In this document: positions 1 to 9,064 of the stretch, piece after piece
Position numbering within the stretch: the stretch's first letter is position 1
How the letters are laid out: every line of letters starts with the position of its first letter
Assembly: GCA_021787595.1 (NCBI GenBank)
Contig: JAJYLQ010000008.1
Coordinates: forward strand, 1-64,000
Source: Chloroflexota bacterium
GTDB taxonomy: Bacteria > Chloroflexota > Anaerolineae > Anaerolineales > Villigracilaceae
DNA: 64,000 nucleotides
Reading direction: 5' to 3'
Translations under genes and position numbers: made by a program
The notes under the pieces: model-generated
Database searches by the model: none
Told to the model about the DNA's origin: nothing
Seen by the model: the letters and a program-made list of their open reading frames with translations, nothing else

Positions 1-2
1 CC

Positions 3-200
3 TCCCAAAAAGCCGGCATCCGAAAACGCGTGAGCTGCCACACCCTTCGTCACTCCTTCGCGACCCACCTGCTTCAAAGCGGCTATGACATACGCACCGT
101 CCAGGAACTTCTCGGCCACAAAGATGTTCGCACCACCATGGTCTATACCCACGTCCTCCAGCGCGGCGGACTCGCCGTCAAATCCCCCCTTGATAACTGA
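3..200 (+). CDS. Tyrosine recombinase, integron integrase (IntI)-type, C-terminal fragment (5' truncated by window edge)
   Basis: Frame 3 reads ...[74 protein letters not shown] and TTMxYTHVLxRGGxxVxSPLD match the IntI C-terminus. Confidence 0.85.
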   Translation, partial: SQKAGIRKRVSCHTLRHSFATHLLQSGYDIRTVQELLGHKDVRTTMVYTHVLQRGGLAVKSPLDN

Positions 201-245
201 TTACTGCCTCACTGCCTACTGCCCACCGCCTACTGCTCACTGACT

Positions 246-896
246 TCACGCCTTAATAATCCCTTTCCGAATCGCATACCTCACCAGCTCCGCACGCGAA
301 TGCAGATTCAACTTTCGCATGATATTCTCGCGGTGACGTTCCACCGTCTTCGGGCTGATGACCAGTGACCTGGCAATCTCCTCGTTGCTCGCGCCTTCGG
401 CCAGAAACGTCAACACCTCGCGTTCGCGATCGGTCAGGCCGTCGAGGTTCGATTTTTCATCCGCGGGATGTTCCTGCGCGAGAAAATCCTTCACCAATAA
501 TTTTGCCAGCGATGGATACAAATAAACTTCGCCGGTCGCCGCGGCGCGGATGGCGGTCAGCAATTCTTCGGGCGCGGCGCGCTTGGGCACATAACCCGAG
601 GCGCCTGCTTCGAGCATCTTGAAAAAATATTCCTCGTCTTCGTGGATCGTCAATGCGACAACGGAAACCTTCGGGAATCGTTTTTTGATCTCGCGCGTCG
701 CGTCGATGCCGGAAAGATCGGGCAGGCCGATGTCCATCAGAATCACGTCGGGATTCACGCTCGACGCGGCTTCGATTGCTTCCGCGGCGGTGCTGGCCTC
801 GCCGACGATTTCCACATCGCTTTCGGAGCCGAGCAGCATTCGCAGCCCCGAACGCACCACCGCGTGATCATCCACCAGTAACAGGCGTGTTGCCAT
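246..896 (-). CDS. NarL/FixJ-family response regulator (REC + LuxR HTH)
   Basis: RLLLVDDHAVVRSGLRMLL, DVILMDIGLP, LTDREREVLTFLAEGASNEEIARSLVISPKTVERHRENIMRKL. Confidence 0.95.
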   Translation of the reverse strand: MATRLLLVDDHAVVRSGLRMLLGSESDVEIVGEASTAAEAIEAASSVNPDVILMDIGLPDLSGIDATREIKKRFPKVSVVALTIHEDEEYFFKMLEAGASGYVPKRAAPEELLTAIRAAATGEVYLYPSLAKLLVKDFLAQEHPADEKSNLDGLTDREREVLTFLAEGASNEEIARSLVISPKTVERHRENIMRKLNLHSRAELVRYAIRKGIIKA

Positions 897-2367
897 CTTG
901 AGCCTCGCTTTCGTGATGATACGGAATGAACGCTTCGATCAACGTTCCCTGGCCGGGCCGCGTTTGGAACGAAACCTTTCCGCCCAATAACGCCGCGCGT
1001 TCCTGCATTCCAGCCAGCCCAAGCGACGGGCGGGTGGACGATTGCTGAATCTTGATGCGGTCGAGATCGAAGCCGCGGCCGTCATCGCGCACGTTGACGC
1101 GCATTCCCTTCTCTTCGAAGTCCAACTCGATGTTGACGTTCTTCGCTTCGGCATGTTTGATGACGTTGTTCAGCGCCTCCTGGATGATTCGGAACGTGGC
1201 GATCTTTGCGGCTTCTTCGATGGGTTCCTCATATCCCGAAATCTCCACGTGGACTTTGAGCGGATACCGTTCTTCGACCTTTCCCGCGTACCAGCGCAGC
1301 GCGGCTGAAAGGCCCAGATCATCGAGATGCGAGGGACGCAGATCCGTCATCAGGCGCTGGAGCTCTTTAAGGGAATCCGCTGCCAGCGTTTGGAGTTCGC
1401 GCAGGGTATCGGCCGCCCGCTCCGGGTCGCGTGTGATGCGCGCTTCGAGTCCGCGCAAGCCCATGCCGATCGCGGTCAAAGACTGGCCGGTCTCGTCGTG
1501 CAGATCGCGCGCGATGCGCTGCCGTTCGGATTCCTGCGCGGCCACCACGCGTCGGAAGAGTTCGCCGCGCATCGTTTCCCGCTGCTGGGACTCCTTGAGT
1601 TGTTCGGCTTGCAGCGCCGCGATCTTTTGTTCGGTCTCCACCTGGAAGGCGCGCAGGAAACGGATCACAAAAATGGAGGCGATCACCGCAAGAATGGCGC
1701 GAAATAGCTGGACCGGGAAACCAAAGATTTGCAGGAAAAGATTCTCGTTGACGAAGCTGGAAGGCGGCAGGACGCTGGCGTTGGCGAACAGTTGGCCGGC
1801 GATCCCGTACCACGCAAACGTCACCGCGGCCCATAACGCATCCTGCCCGAATCGCACCAGGCCGACGCGCCGGAAGGCGCGCTGCTGCGCGACCAGGCCA
1901 ATCGCCGCGAGGATGCTGGCCGGGATGGCGAGCGAATAACGCGTCCAGGCATTCGCCGCGCTGAAGATGTCGGGTGGCAGGTACGCGGCTTTGATGTTGA
2001 TCAGGCCGAATACCCAGACTGCCACGAGTCCGAGCGGAACCATCAGGCTGATGCGCTGTGCCACTTCATCCTTGGCGAGCAGGTACGTGCCGAACGCGGC
2101 CAGCGACAGGAATGAGAAAGCCAGCGTGGAAAGTTGAAAAACATATAATGCCATCGAGCCGCTGTGTCCCGCCATTTGGTTAATGAATGCGAACATCTCC
2201 GACCATTCGTGCGCGGCGTGGATAAGCCCGAACCCCGCCAGCGGACGCAGGGCTTTACGCACGCGTTCGTCGGATGACCGGCCTCCTTCCATGATCACCA
2301 GCAAGCCCATGCTGAAGAAAGCCAGTCCGTAGAAGAAGTAAATGATGACGATGCTTACGATTGGCAC
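868..2367 (-). CDS. Membrane sensor histidine kinase (HisKA_3/NarX-like), partner of the adjacent regulator
   Basis: N-terminal hydrophobic segments; ERQRIARDLHDETGQSLTAI H-box; VRDDGRGFD and LGLAGMQERAALLGG; overlaps the downstream regulator. Confidence 0.93.
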   Translation of the reverse strand: MPIVSIVIIYFFYGLAFFSMGLLVIMEGGRSSDERVRKALRPLAGFGLIHAAHEWSEMFAFINQMAGHSGSMALYVFQLSTLAFSFLSLAAFGTYLLAKDEVAQRISLMVPLGLVAVWVFGLINIKAAYLPPDIFSAANAWTRYSLAIPASILAAIGLVAQQRAFRRVGLVRFGQDALWAAVTFAWYGIAGQLFANASVLPPSSFVNENLFLQIFGFPVQLFRAILAVIASIFVIRFLRAFQVETEQKIAALQAEQLKESQQRETMRGELFRRVVAAQESERQRIARDLHDETGQSLTAIGMGLRGLEARITRDPERAADTLRELQTLAADSLKELQRLMTDLRPSHLDDLGLSAALRWYAGKVEERYPLKVHVEISGYEEPIEEAAKIATFRIIQEALNNVIKHAEAKNVNIELDFEEKGMRVNVRDDGRGFDLDRIKIQQSSTRPSLGLAGMQERAALLGGKVSFQTRPGQGTLIEAFIPYHHESEAQDGNTPVTGG

Positions 2368-2410
2368 CGCCGCCCTGATCCTTTCTTTTGCTGCCGCTTA
2401 ACCTGAAGCT

Positions 2411-3310
2411 CTACTCGCCCAATCTCAATTTTGTCCCGCACACGCGGCAGAAGCGATCGTGGGTGTGGGCGCGTGCTCCGCATTGATGACAATAAATATC
2501 GCTCGCGGCCTCCCTGCTTTCCGCTTTGGCATGGCGCCTGCGGTCGCCGGGTTTTCTGCCGCGGTTCGACTGCCAGAAATAGATCAGCCCGCCCGCGATC
2601 AGCACGATGCCGACTCCGCCGAGGAAATACGGCAGATAATTGCTCAGCATCACGCGGCCTTCGGTATTCGGCCCCAGCGGCTGGGACGGCTTGACGGTCT
2701 GCTGTGTGGATAAAGCATCCGAAGTCTTGACGTAGTTGACTTTAAGCGTGAATTGCCGGCTTGCGGTCAGCGGGCCGAAATCCTTCGTCAGATAACTTGT
2801 CCCGTCCGAGCCTTGCGAGGAAGCCATGAGCGGATCGGTGGTGATGGTCGTCGTATCCACCGGGATGCGGATGTCCATGCTGAAATCGCTCGCTGCATAG
2901 TTTCCCGGCCATACATACGTGAATTGCCGCGCGTTTCCGTCTTTCGCAATCGGTTCGTAATATTCGATGTGATACGTTGACTGCGTGGATACTTTGACGG
3001 ATACGATCTGCCAATCGCCGCTGGGGGTTGGTCCGGCATAATCCGCGTTGAGCAGATTGCCGTTCGCGCTTTGCGATGCGACCGCCATCAAATTCGCGTC
3101 TTTTGGAATCGGGAAGTCAACCGTCACGGGCAGCGCGGTGGGCGCAGGCAGTTGAAAATCGCAAATGACCAGCATGCTGGGCTGGTCGTATTCGGGCCAC
3201 AATTGCACCTGGAGTTTTGACAGGGTGAGGGCAGGTTGGGTCTGAGCGTTTGCCGGGAATGGGAACGCAAACATCCCAAGGAAAAATAAAACGGCCAGCC
3301 ACTTTCGCAT
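2411..3310 (-). CDS. Secreted/membrane protein with C-terminal zinc ribbon
   Basis: Start chosen at MRKWLAVLFFLGMFAFPF signal-like segment; TM near C-terminus; CHQCGARAHTHDRFCRVCGTKL. Confidence 0.75.
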   Translation of the reverse strand: MRKWLAVLFFLGMFAFPFPANAQTQPALTLSKLQVQLWPEYDQPSMLVICDFQLPAPTALPVTVDFPIPKDANLMAVASQSANGNLLNADYAGPTPSGDWQIVSVKVSTQSTYHIEYYEPIAKDGNARQFTYVWPGNYAASDFSMDIRIPVDTTTITTDPLMASSQGSDGTSYLTKDFGPLTASRQFTLKVNYVKTSDALSTQQTVKPSQPLGPNTEGRVMLSNYLPYFLGGVGIVLIAGGLIYFWQSNRGRKPGDRRRHAKAESREAASDIYCHQCGARAHTHDRFCRVCGTKLRLGE

Positions 3311-3397
3311 GGACACCTCCAATGGAGTTTCCTGAATCTTACCATGCAAGCGGAGGCCGAGACACTCCTAAAACGCACGAAGCCCGCGAGAAGAATG

Positions 3398-4438
3398 TCA
3401 CCTGTTCGGTCTGGTTTGTCCTTCGGCGAGAGCCTGAACCAACTGCCAGCACGCTTCGTTGACCGGCGTTGGGATGTGATGCTGTTTCCCCGCGCGCGTG
3501 ACCGCGCCGCAAATCGCGTCGATCTCGGTCGGCGCGCCGCGCGTCACATCCTGCAGCATGGACGAATGGTTGGCCGCCGTTTTGCGCGCCACATCTTCCA
3601 CCGCAGCAACCGGATCGCTGAACGGCAGTTCGACTTTTTCCGCGGACGCGACGGCCGCGGCTTCTTCGGCCAACGCGCGCATCAAGACACGCGCCGCGGG
3701 ACGTTTGAGCAATTCACCGTTTGGCACGCGCAACAACGCAGTCAACGGATTGATGGCCGCGTTGATGACGAGTTTGCCCCACACAAGCGACCGCGCATCT
3801 TCGACGATTTCCACATTGAACTTTGCCAGCCTTAGCGCTTCTTCCACCGGACCCAAAGCGGGATGCGCTTCGATGGAGACGATTCCTTCGCCCCCGGCTT
3901 TGACCAGCCCCGGCCCAAGCAGCGTTGCGCCGGTCGTTGTTGTTCCCAATGCGACGCGCGAAATTTTTTTTGGCATGTCACCCTGAGTGGCGCGAGGCGC
4001 CACGAAGGGTCTCAAAATAACATTCCATTGACTGTTTTCTGAGATTCTTCGTGGCGCCGAAGCGCCACTCAGAATGACATGTTCATTTAAAGATTTTTCA
4101 AGAATCCCTTTGTTGCCGATTCCGTTTTGGAGTGTGATCGCGAGTCCATCCCCGGCGAGACATTCTGCGAGCTGACGCGCGGCGCGTTCCGTCTGCCATG
4201 ATTTCACCAGCACGATGGCATACTTTGCGCCTCGGCATTCGGTAGGATCATCTGTCGCGTAGACTGCATAATTCTGCTCGAAGCCGTCCGCTCCCACCAG
4301 CCGCGCGCCACCCTGGCACAAAGCATCTATTCCGTCTTTCCATGTGCCGAGCATCGTGACGCGCTGGCCGCTGGCAGTCAGGCGCGCCGCGAAAAGCGTC
4401 GCCAGCGCGCCCGTGCCAACGATGAGAATGTCAGTCAT
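3398..4438 (-). CDS. panE: 2-dehydropantoate 2-reductase (ketopantoate reductase) carrying an in-frame repeat-derived insertion
   Basis: ILIVGTGALATLFAARL, LQNGIGNKGILE, GTTTTGATLLGPG, KLVINAAINPLTALL; next to panB. Confidence 0.9.
   Translation of the reverse strand: MTDILIVGTGALATLFAARLTASGQRVTMLGTWKDGIDALCQGGARLVGADGFEQNYAVYATDDPTECRGAKYAIVLVKSWQTERAARQLAECLAGDGLAITLQNGIGNKGILEKSLNEHVILSGASAPRRISENSQWNVILRPFVAPRATQGDMPKKISRVALGTTTTGATLLGPGLVKAGGEGIVSIEAHPALGPVEEALRLAKFNVEIVEDARSLVWGKLVINAAINPLTALLRVPNGELLKRPAARVLMRALAEEAAAVASAEKVELPFSDPVAAVEDVARKTAANHSSMLQDVTRGAPTEIDAICGAVTRAGKQHHIPTPVNEACWQLVQALAEGQTRPNR
3976..4079. repeat. TGTCAnnCTGAG...CTCAGAATGACA palindromic repeat inside panE
   Basis: TGTCACCCTGAGTGGCGCGAGGCGCCACGAAG...CTTCGTGGCGCCGAAGCGCCACTCAGAATGACA; ends match intergenic copies at 4446, 20249, 23035 and 32024. 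Confidence 0.85.
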
Positions 4439-4445
4439 ATTTCAA

Positions 4446-4557
4446 TGTCATTCTGAGGAGCGAAGCGACGAAGAATCTCGACATGCTTCGACAACCGACA
4501 AAGAACGACGCTCTTCGCTGCGCTCACATCGTCCCGATGTCCTTCGGGAGAGTGACA
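4446..4557. repeat. TGTCATTCTGAG-family repeat between panE and panB
   Basis: TGTCATTCTGAGGAGCGAAGCGACGAAGAATCTC...GGGAGAGTGACA. Confidence 0.8.
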
Positions 4558-5457
4558 TTAATAGATTTCCTTTTGCAATGCCTGCCACTCTTTCTCATCC
4601 ATCTCGACGGAATGTCCCAGCGCGGGGAACGCGCGGCTTTGCACATCGGAGATATATTCGCTGAAAGCGCGCTGCATCTCGGCGTGGAAGTCCGCATATT
4701 TCTTGACGAACTTCGGCGTGAAGCGGTCGAACAATCCGAGCAGGTCATGCGTGACGAGAACTTGCCCGTCACAGCCGACGCCGGCGCCAATGCCGATGGT
4801 TGGTATGGAGAGTTTCTTCGAAATCAATTGTGCCAAACGCGCCGGAACCGATTCGAGCACGATGCTGAAACAACCGGCTTCTTCGAGCAGGAGCGCATCT
4901 TCGACCAATCGCTTCGCGGCGGACGCGGTCTTGCCCTGCGGACGGAATCCGCCGAGCTGGTTGACCGATTGCGGCGTGAGGCCGAGATGTCCCATGACGG
5001 GAATCCCCGCGCCGACGATGGCGCGTACGGCTTCGACGCGTTCGCGTCCGCCTTCGAGCTTGACCGCGTCCATGCCGGCTTCCTGCAAGAATCGTCCGGC
5101 GTTGCGAACCGCTTCCTCGGTCGAGGCTTGATACGACATGAACGGCATGTCGCCGATCAGCAGCGCGAACTTCGCGCCGCGCGAAACGGCTTTGCTGTGA
5201 TGGATCATATCGTCCATCGTGACCGGCAGCGTGGTCTGGTATCCAAGTACGACCATCCCAAGCGAATCGCCGACGAGGATCGAATCGATACCGGCCTGAT
5301 CCTCTGCCAGCGCGGTGGGATAGTCATACGCGGTCAGCATGGTGATCGGTTCGCCGCGTTCCTTCTTTTGACGAAACGCGGCCGTCGTCACCTTCTTGCG
5401 TTGAGGCATAGCTGTGCTGACAGCGGCGGCAGTTAAAACGGGAGCGATAGTAGACAT
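4558..5457 (-). CDS. panB: 3-methyl-2-oxobutanoate hydroxymethyltransferase
   Basis: ITMLTAYDYPTALAEDQAGIDSILVGDSLGMVVLGYQTTLPVTMDDMIHHSKAVSRG, GHLGLTPQSVNQLGGFRPQGK. Confidence 0.97.
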   Translation of the reverse strand: MSTIAPVLTAAAVSTAMPQRKKVTTAAFRQKKERGEPITMLTAYDYPTALAEDQAGIDSILVGDSLGMVVLGYQTTLPVTMDDMIHHSKAVSRGAKFALLIGDMPFMSYQASTEEAVRNAGRFLQEAGMDAVKLEGGRERVEAVRAIVGAGIPVMGHLGLTPQSVNQLGGFRPQGKTASAAKRLVEDALLLEEAGCFSIVLESVPARLAQLISKKLSIPTIGIGAGVGCDGQVLVTHDLLGLFDRFTPKFVKKYADFHAEMQRAFSEYISDVQSRAFPALGHSVEMDEKEWQALQKEIY

Positions 5458-5619
5458 GGTACCCTCCAGAAATGGTAGAGTCCGCTGGCGTCTTCCCCTG
5501 ATTGCGCCTGCGTTTTACGGATAAGATTCGCCGTCGCATTCCTTTCGATATACGCGGCCGTGCTTATTATTCCACAAAACTGTTTTTTCGCCTATAATAA
5601 AATTGTAAGAAATCATGAT

Positions 5620-5650
5620 GTCATTGCGAGTGGCGACAAGGAGAATGACA
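5620..5650. repeat. Short (31 bp) TGTCATTGCGAG...AATGACA element, likely a deletion derivative
   Basis: TGTCATTGCGAGTGGCGACAAGGAGAATGACA keeps both family ends. Confidence 0.6.
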
Positions 5651-5868
5651 TGCGGCGGATCACCGGCTTTTTGATCGGGATTGTGGTTGGGGCGTTGGTT
5701 GGTTCGACAGTGGCGCTTTTGCTCGCGCCCGAAACAGGCGAGAAACTGCGCGGTGAGATTCGCGCCCGCGGCGATGGCCTGGTCGCCGATGTTCGTCAAG
5801 CGGCGGAAGCGCGGCGGATTGAATTGACCAATCGCCTGGAATCGTTGAAAGCCTCGCACACGGACTAA
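5650..5868 (+). CDS. YtxH-domain small membrane protein
   Basis: MRRITGFLIGIVVGALVGSTVALLLAPETGEKLRGEIRARG. Confidence 0.8.
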   Translation: MRRITGFLIGIVVGALVGSTVALLLAPETGEKLRGEIRARGDGLVADVRQAAEARRIELTNRLESLKASHTD

Positions 5869-5872
5869 AGCA

Positions 5873-5920
5873 AAACGCAAGAGGCAAAACGCAAGAGGCA
5901 AAACGCAAGAGGCAAAACGC
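5873..5920. repeat. 14-bp tandem repeat (AAAACGCAAGAGGC), ~3.5 copies
   Basis: Consecutive AAAACGCAAGAGGC units followed by AAAACGCAAATC. Confidence 0.9.
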
Positions 5921-5923
5921 AAA

Positions 5924-7099
5924 TCAACTTTTGCGTTTTACGTTTTGATAGAAGTTTTCGACTTGCTTCATTATGCGCGTGAACTCTGCGCGCATTTGGA
6001 TGATCTCATGATTCAAGCCTGCGGCTTGCTCCCGCAGGTTTTTGTTTTCCAACGCTTCCAGAATTGCGTTTGCCAAACTTTGTGGATTGGTTGCATCAAT
6101 GAGTAACCCGTTTTTGCCGTTCATGATCCATTCGCGAATCGAATCCAAATCTCCGGCAACGGGGAAACATCCGCAGGCCATGCCCTCGAGCAGGGAATTC
6201 GGCGTGCCGTCGTGAACGCTTGGCGAAACGAGAATTTGCGCGCCGCGGAGGACGTCTGCCATTTGCGGATGGGGAAGCGGCGGCAGGAGTTCAACTGCGT
6301 GACCGATATTCAACTGTCGAATCCATTTCACGGCTTGCGATTCGCCAGCCATCGAAGCGCAGACGAATTTTGCGCTTGGATGTTTTTGCAGGACGATTGG
6401 AATGGCCTGAAAGAAGACATCGTTGCGGACATAATTGCGGAAGCCGCGCGGATTGATGATGACCGGTTCCTCCGCCGGCTTCGACGGCGGATAAAAAACA
6501 TCTGTCTTGATTCCGCCGTTGCCCGGCGCAGCCAGGGTTGGACGCGATGGATCGAAGCCCCATTGTTTGCCGAGCCGAATATCGCGCTGGCAATCGGCGT
6601 GCAAACCGTCGGCGACTTTCATCGTCCAACGCGTGTAATGTCCCATCAGCGAATTGGATGCCGCGTGGAGTGTGAAGTCATTTCCCCAAACCGAGACGAT
6701 CAACGGCGCGCCGCCGTACGCGTCTGCGGCCAACATGCCCTCGTACGGGATCCGCATGGCGTGGACGAGATCAGGCTGGACGCGCTCGATGAAACCGCGC
6801 AATCGCTGGGAGGCGCGGCGAATCGTCAGCGGGCCGAGAAAATGTCGGATGGCCGCGCGTAAACCTAAAATCCGGGATGAAGCGGAATGACCAGCGGCAG
6901 AAACGCGTTTTGTCCCGCTGAAAGCCACGGGCGTGATTTCAAGTTCATTAAGTGGAAAGTCCACCGAACAATGAAACGTGGATGCGAGATAAACCTCATC
7001 GCGGATGGTAGGCTCTTGTCCTCCCACGCGTTCAGCAAAATATCGAATCCAGTTTTGTGCGGTGGGCGAACGTCCGTCGGCTACGAAAAGCAATCGCAT
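5924..7099 (-). CDS. Glycosyltransferase family 4
   Basis: FVCASMAGES, LLPPLPHPQMADVLRGAQILVSPSVHDGTPNSLLEGMACGCFPVAGDLDSIREWI. Confidence 0.9.
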   Translation of the reverse strand: MRLLFVADGRSPTAQNWIRYFAERVGGQEPTIRDEVYLASTFHCSVDFPLNELEITPVAFSGTKRVSAAGHSASSRILGLRAAIRHFLGPLTIRRASQRLRGFIERVQPDLVHAMRIPYEGMLAADAYGGAPLIVSVWGNDFTLHAASNSLMGHYTRWTMKVADGLHADCQRDIRLGKQWGFDPSRPTLAAPGNGGIKTDVFYPPSKPAEEPVIINPRGFRNYVRNDVFFQAIPIVLQKHPSAKFVCASMAGESQAVKWIRQLNIGHAVELLPPLPHPQMADVLRGAQILVSPSVHDGTPNSLLEGMACGCFPVAGDLDSIREWIMNGKNGLLIDATNPQSLANAILEALENKNLREQAAGLNHEIIQMRAEFTRIMKQVENFYQNVKRKS

Positions 7100-7245
7100 A
7101 GTTGAGAGTGCCTAAAGTTGAGAGCGTCGAGTGACTAAAGCCGGCCCACTTCGCACTTGGGACTTTGCACTTTAGCCACTTACTCAATATACCAGAAGTT
7201 GCCCGTCGGAGTAAGCCGTAGTATCATTGAACCGCCGGGAGTTGT

Positions 7246-7656
7246 ATGGAAAAATCAAGCGTGTTGGTCGTCGAAGATAACATTGATAATTATGAGTTGG
7301 TGCGCTTCCTGCTGGAGCGCGCCGGTCATCACGCGTTGTGGGCGCGCAGCGGGCGCGAGGGCATTGACATGGCGAAGGCAAATCGCCCTGACTTGATCAT
7401 CATGGATCTTTCACTGCCTGAAATGGATGGCTGGACGGCGACGGAACGAATCAAATCGGACCCGGAAACGGGACACATTCCCATCGTGGCGCTCACCGCG
7501 CATACGCTGCCGGGCGACCGCAAGCGCGCCCTCGATGTGGGGTGCGACGGTTATCTTTCGAAGCCCATCAACATTTCCCTTTTCGAGGAAACTGTCGCAG
7601 AAATTCTGGCAGGGAAACAAGGCAGGCAAAAATCAACAGGCGGCCCGCGATTGTAA
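7246..7656 (+). CDS. Single-domain response regulator (CheY-like)
   Basis: [66 protein letters not shown]. Confidence 0.93.
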   Translation: MEKSSVLVVEDNIDNYELVRFLLERAGHHALWARSGREGIDMAKANRPDLIIMDLSLPEMDGWTATERIKSDPETGHIPIVALTAHTLPGDRKRALDVGCDGYLSKPINISLFEETVAEILAGKQGRQKSTGGPRL

Positions 7657-7696
7657 TACGCGGCCTGCCCAATCTTCATTAAAAAGGAAACCGAAC

Positions 7697-9004
7697 ATGA
7701 AACAAATTTGTGTGGTCGGCGTGGGATACGTGGGCCTGGTGACCGGCGCATGTTTCGCCGATCTTGGCAACAAGGTCATCGCGCTGGATGTCAACGAAAA
7801 GCGCATCGAGAATCTCAACAAAGGCATCATGCCGATTTACGAACCGGGACTCGATGAACTCGTCAAGCGCAACGTCAAAGCTGGACGTTTGTCATTCACG
7901 ACTTCCTATGCCGAAGCTTTGAAGGGGACGGAATTTGCGTTCATCGCGGTGGGGACTCCATCGGGCGTCAACGGCGAAGCGGATTTGCAATACGTGGCAT
8001 CCGCGGCAATGTCCATTGCGGAGAACATGCAGGAATCGCTCATCATCATCAACAAGTCCACGGTTCCGATCGGGACCGGGGACTGGGTCGCGGATATCGT
8101 GAAGGATGCCCAGCCGAAAGAGATTCCGTTTTCGGTCGTCTCCTGCCCGGAGTTTTTGCGCGAAGGTTCGGCCATTAGCGACTTCACGAGTCCACACCGC
8201 ACAGTGATCGGCTCCCTGCATCATGAGGCGGCGGAGAAAGTCGCACAATTGCATCTGCCTTTGCGCGCGCCGATCGTCATCACCGATTTGCGGACGGCGG
8301 AAATGATCAAATATGCGTCGAATGCGTTCCTTGCCACGAAGATTTCTTTCATGAACGAACTGGCTGACTTGTGCGAAAAAGTCGGCGCGGACATAAAGGA
8401 AGTCGCGGCGGGTATGGGCTATGACGCGCGCATCGGGCGTCACTTCCTCGACGCGGGACTCGGCTGGGGCGGCTCGTGCTTCCCGAAGGATGTCAAGGCG
8501 CTGGCGTACATGGCAAAGGAGAAGGGACTCGATCCGCGCATTCTCGATTCGGTCACGAATGTAAATTATGATCGCCGGACGGATGCGGTCAAACGCATCG
8601 GCGAAATGATCGGCGGGCTGGAGGGCAGGACGATTGGATTGTTCGGCCTGGCCTTCAAGCCCAACACCGACGACATGCGCGAAGCGCCATCCATTGACAT
8701 CGTCGCACATTTAACGGAAGCCGGCGCAAAGGTCCGCGCCTACGACCCGGTGGCGATGGATGTTGCGCGTCCGATCCTGCCTGCCATCGAAATGTTCGAC
8801 GATCCATACGAGATGGCGAAAGATTGCGATGGCGTGATGGTGGTCACTGAATGGAACGAGTTCAAGCAGCTCGATCTCGACCAGCTCAAATCCCTGCTCA
8901 AGAAGCCGGTTGTCTTCGATGGCCGCAACATCTATGATCCTCATCTGATGAAGGAAAAGGGTTTTGTGTATCAAGCCATCGGGCGCGCGGCGAATAATCA
9001 TTAA
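7697..9004 (+). CDS. UDP-glucose 6-dehydrogenase
   Basis: [60 protein letters not shown]; start ATG at 7697. Confidence 0.95.
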   Translation: MKQICVVGVGYVGLVTGACFADLGNKVIALDVNEKRIENLNKGIMPIYEPGLDELVKRNVKAGRLSFTTSYAEALKGTEFAFIAVGTPSGVNGEADLQYVASAAMSIAENMQESLIIINKSTVPIGTGDWVADIVKDAQPKEIPFSVVSCPEFLREGSAISDFTSPHRTVIGSLHHEAAEKVAQLHLPLRAPIVITDLRTAEMIKYASNAFLATKISFMNELADLCEKVGADIKEVAAGMGYDARIGRHFLDAGLGWGGSCFPKDVKALAYMAKEKGLDPRILDSVTNVNYDRRTDAVKRIGEMIGGLEGRTIGLFGLAFKPNTDDMREAPSIDIVAHLTEAGAKVRAYDPVAMDVARPILPAIEMFDDPYEMAKDCDGVMVVTEWNEFKQLDLDQLKSLLKKPVVFDGRNIYDPHLMKEKGFVYQAIGRAANNH

Positions 9005-9009
9005 TTCTG

Positions 9010-9043
9010 ATAAGCGCGCAGGGACACATCCCTGCGCGCTTAT
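9010..9043 (+). terminator. Hairpin (likely terminator) after UDP-glucose dehydrogenase
   Basis: ATAAGCGCGCAGGG ACACAT CCCTGCGCGCTTAT perfect stem; downstream T-run is weak. Confidence 0.55.
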
Positions 9044-9064
9044 ATTATTGATTCGGCACCTGTC

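Noticed and set aside
4483-5436. 317-aa plus-strand ORF
   Set aside because: Shadow of panB.
5873-5920. Possible CRISPR-like array
   Set aside because: 14-bp units are directly tandem with no spacers and no cas genes are in the window.
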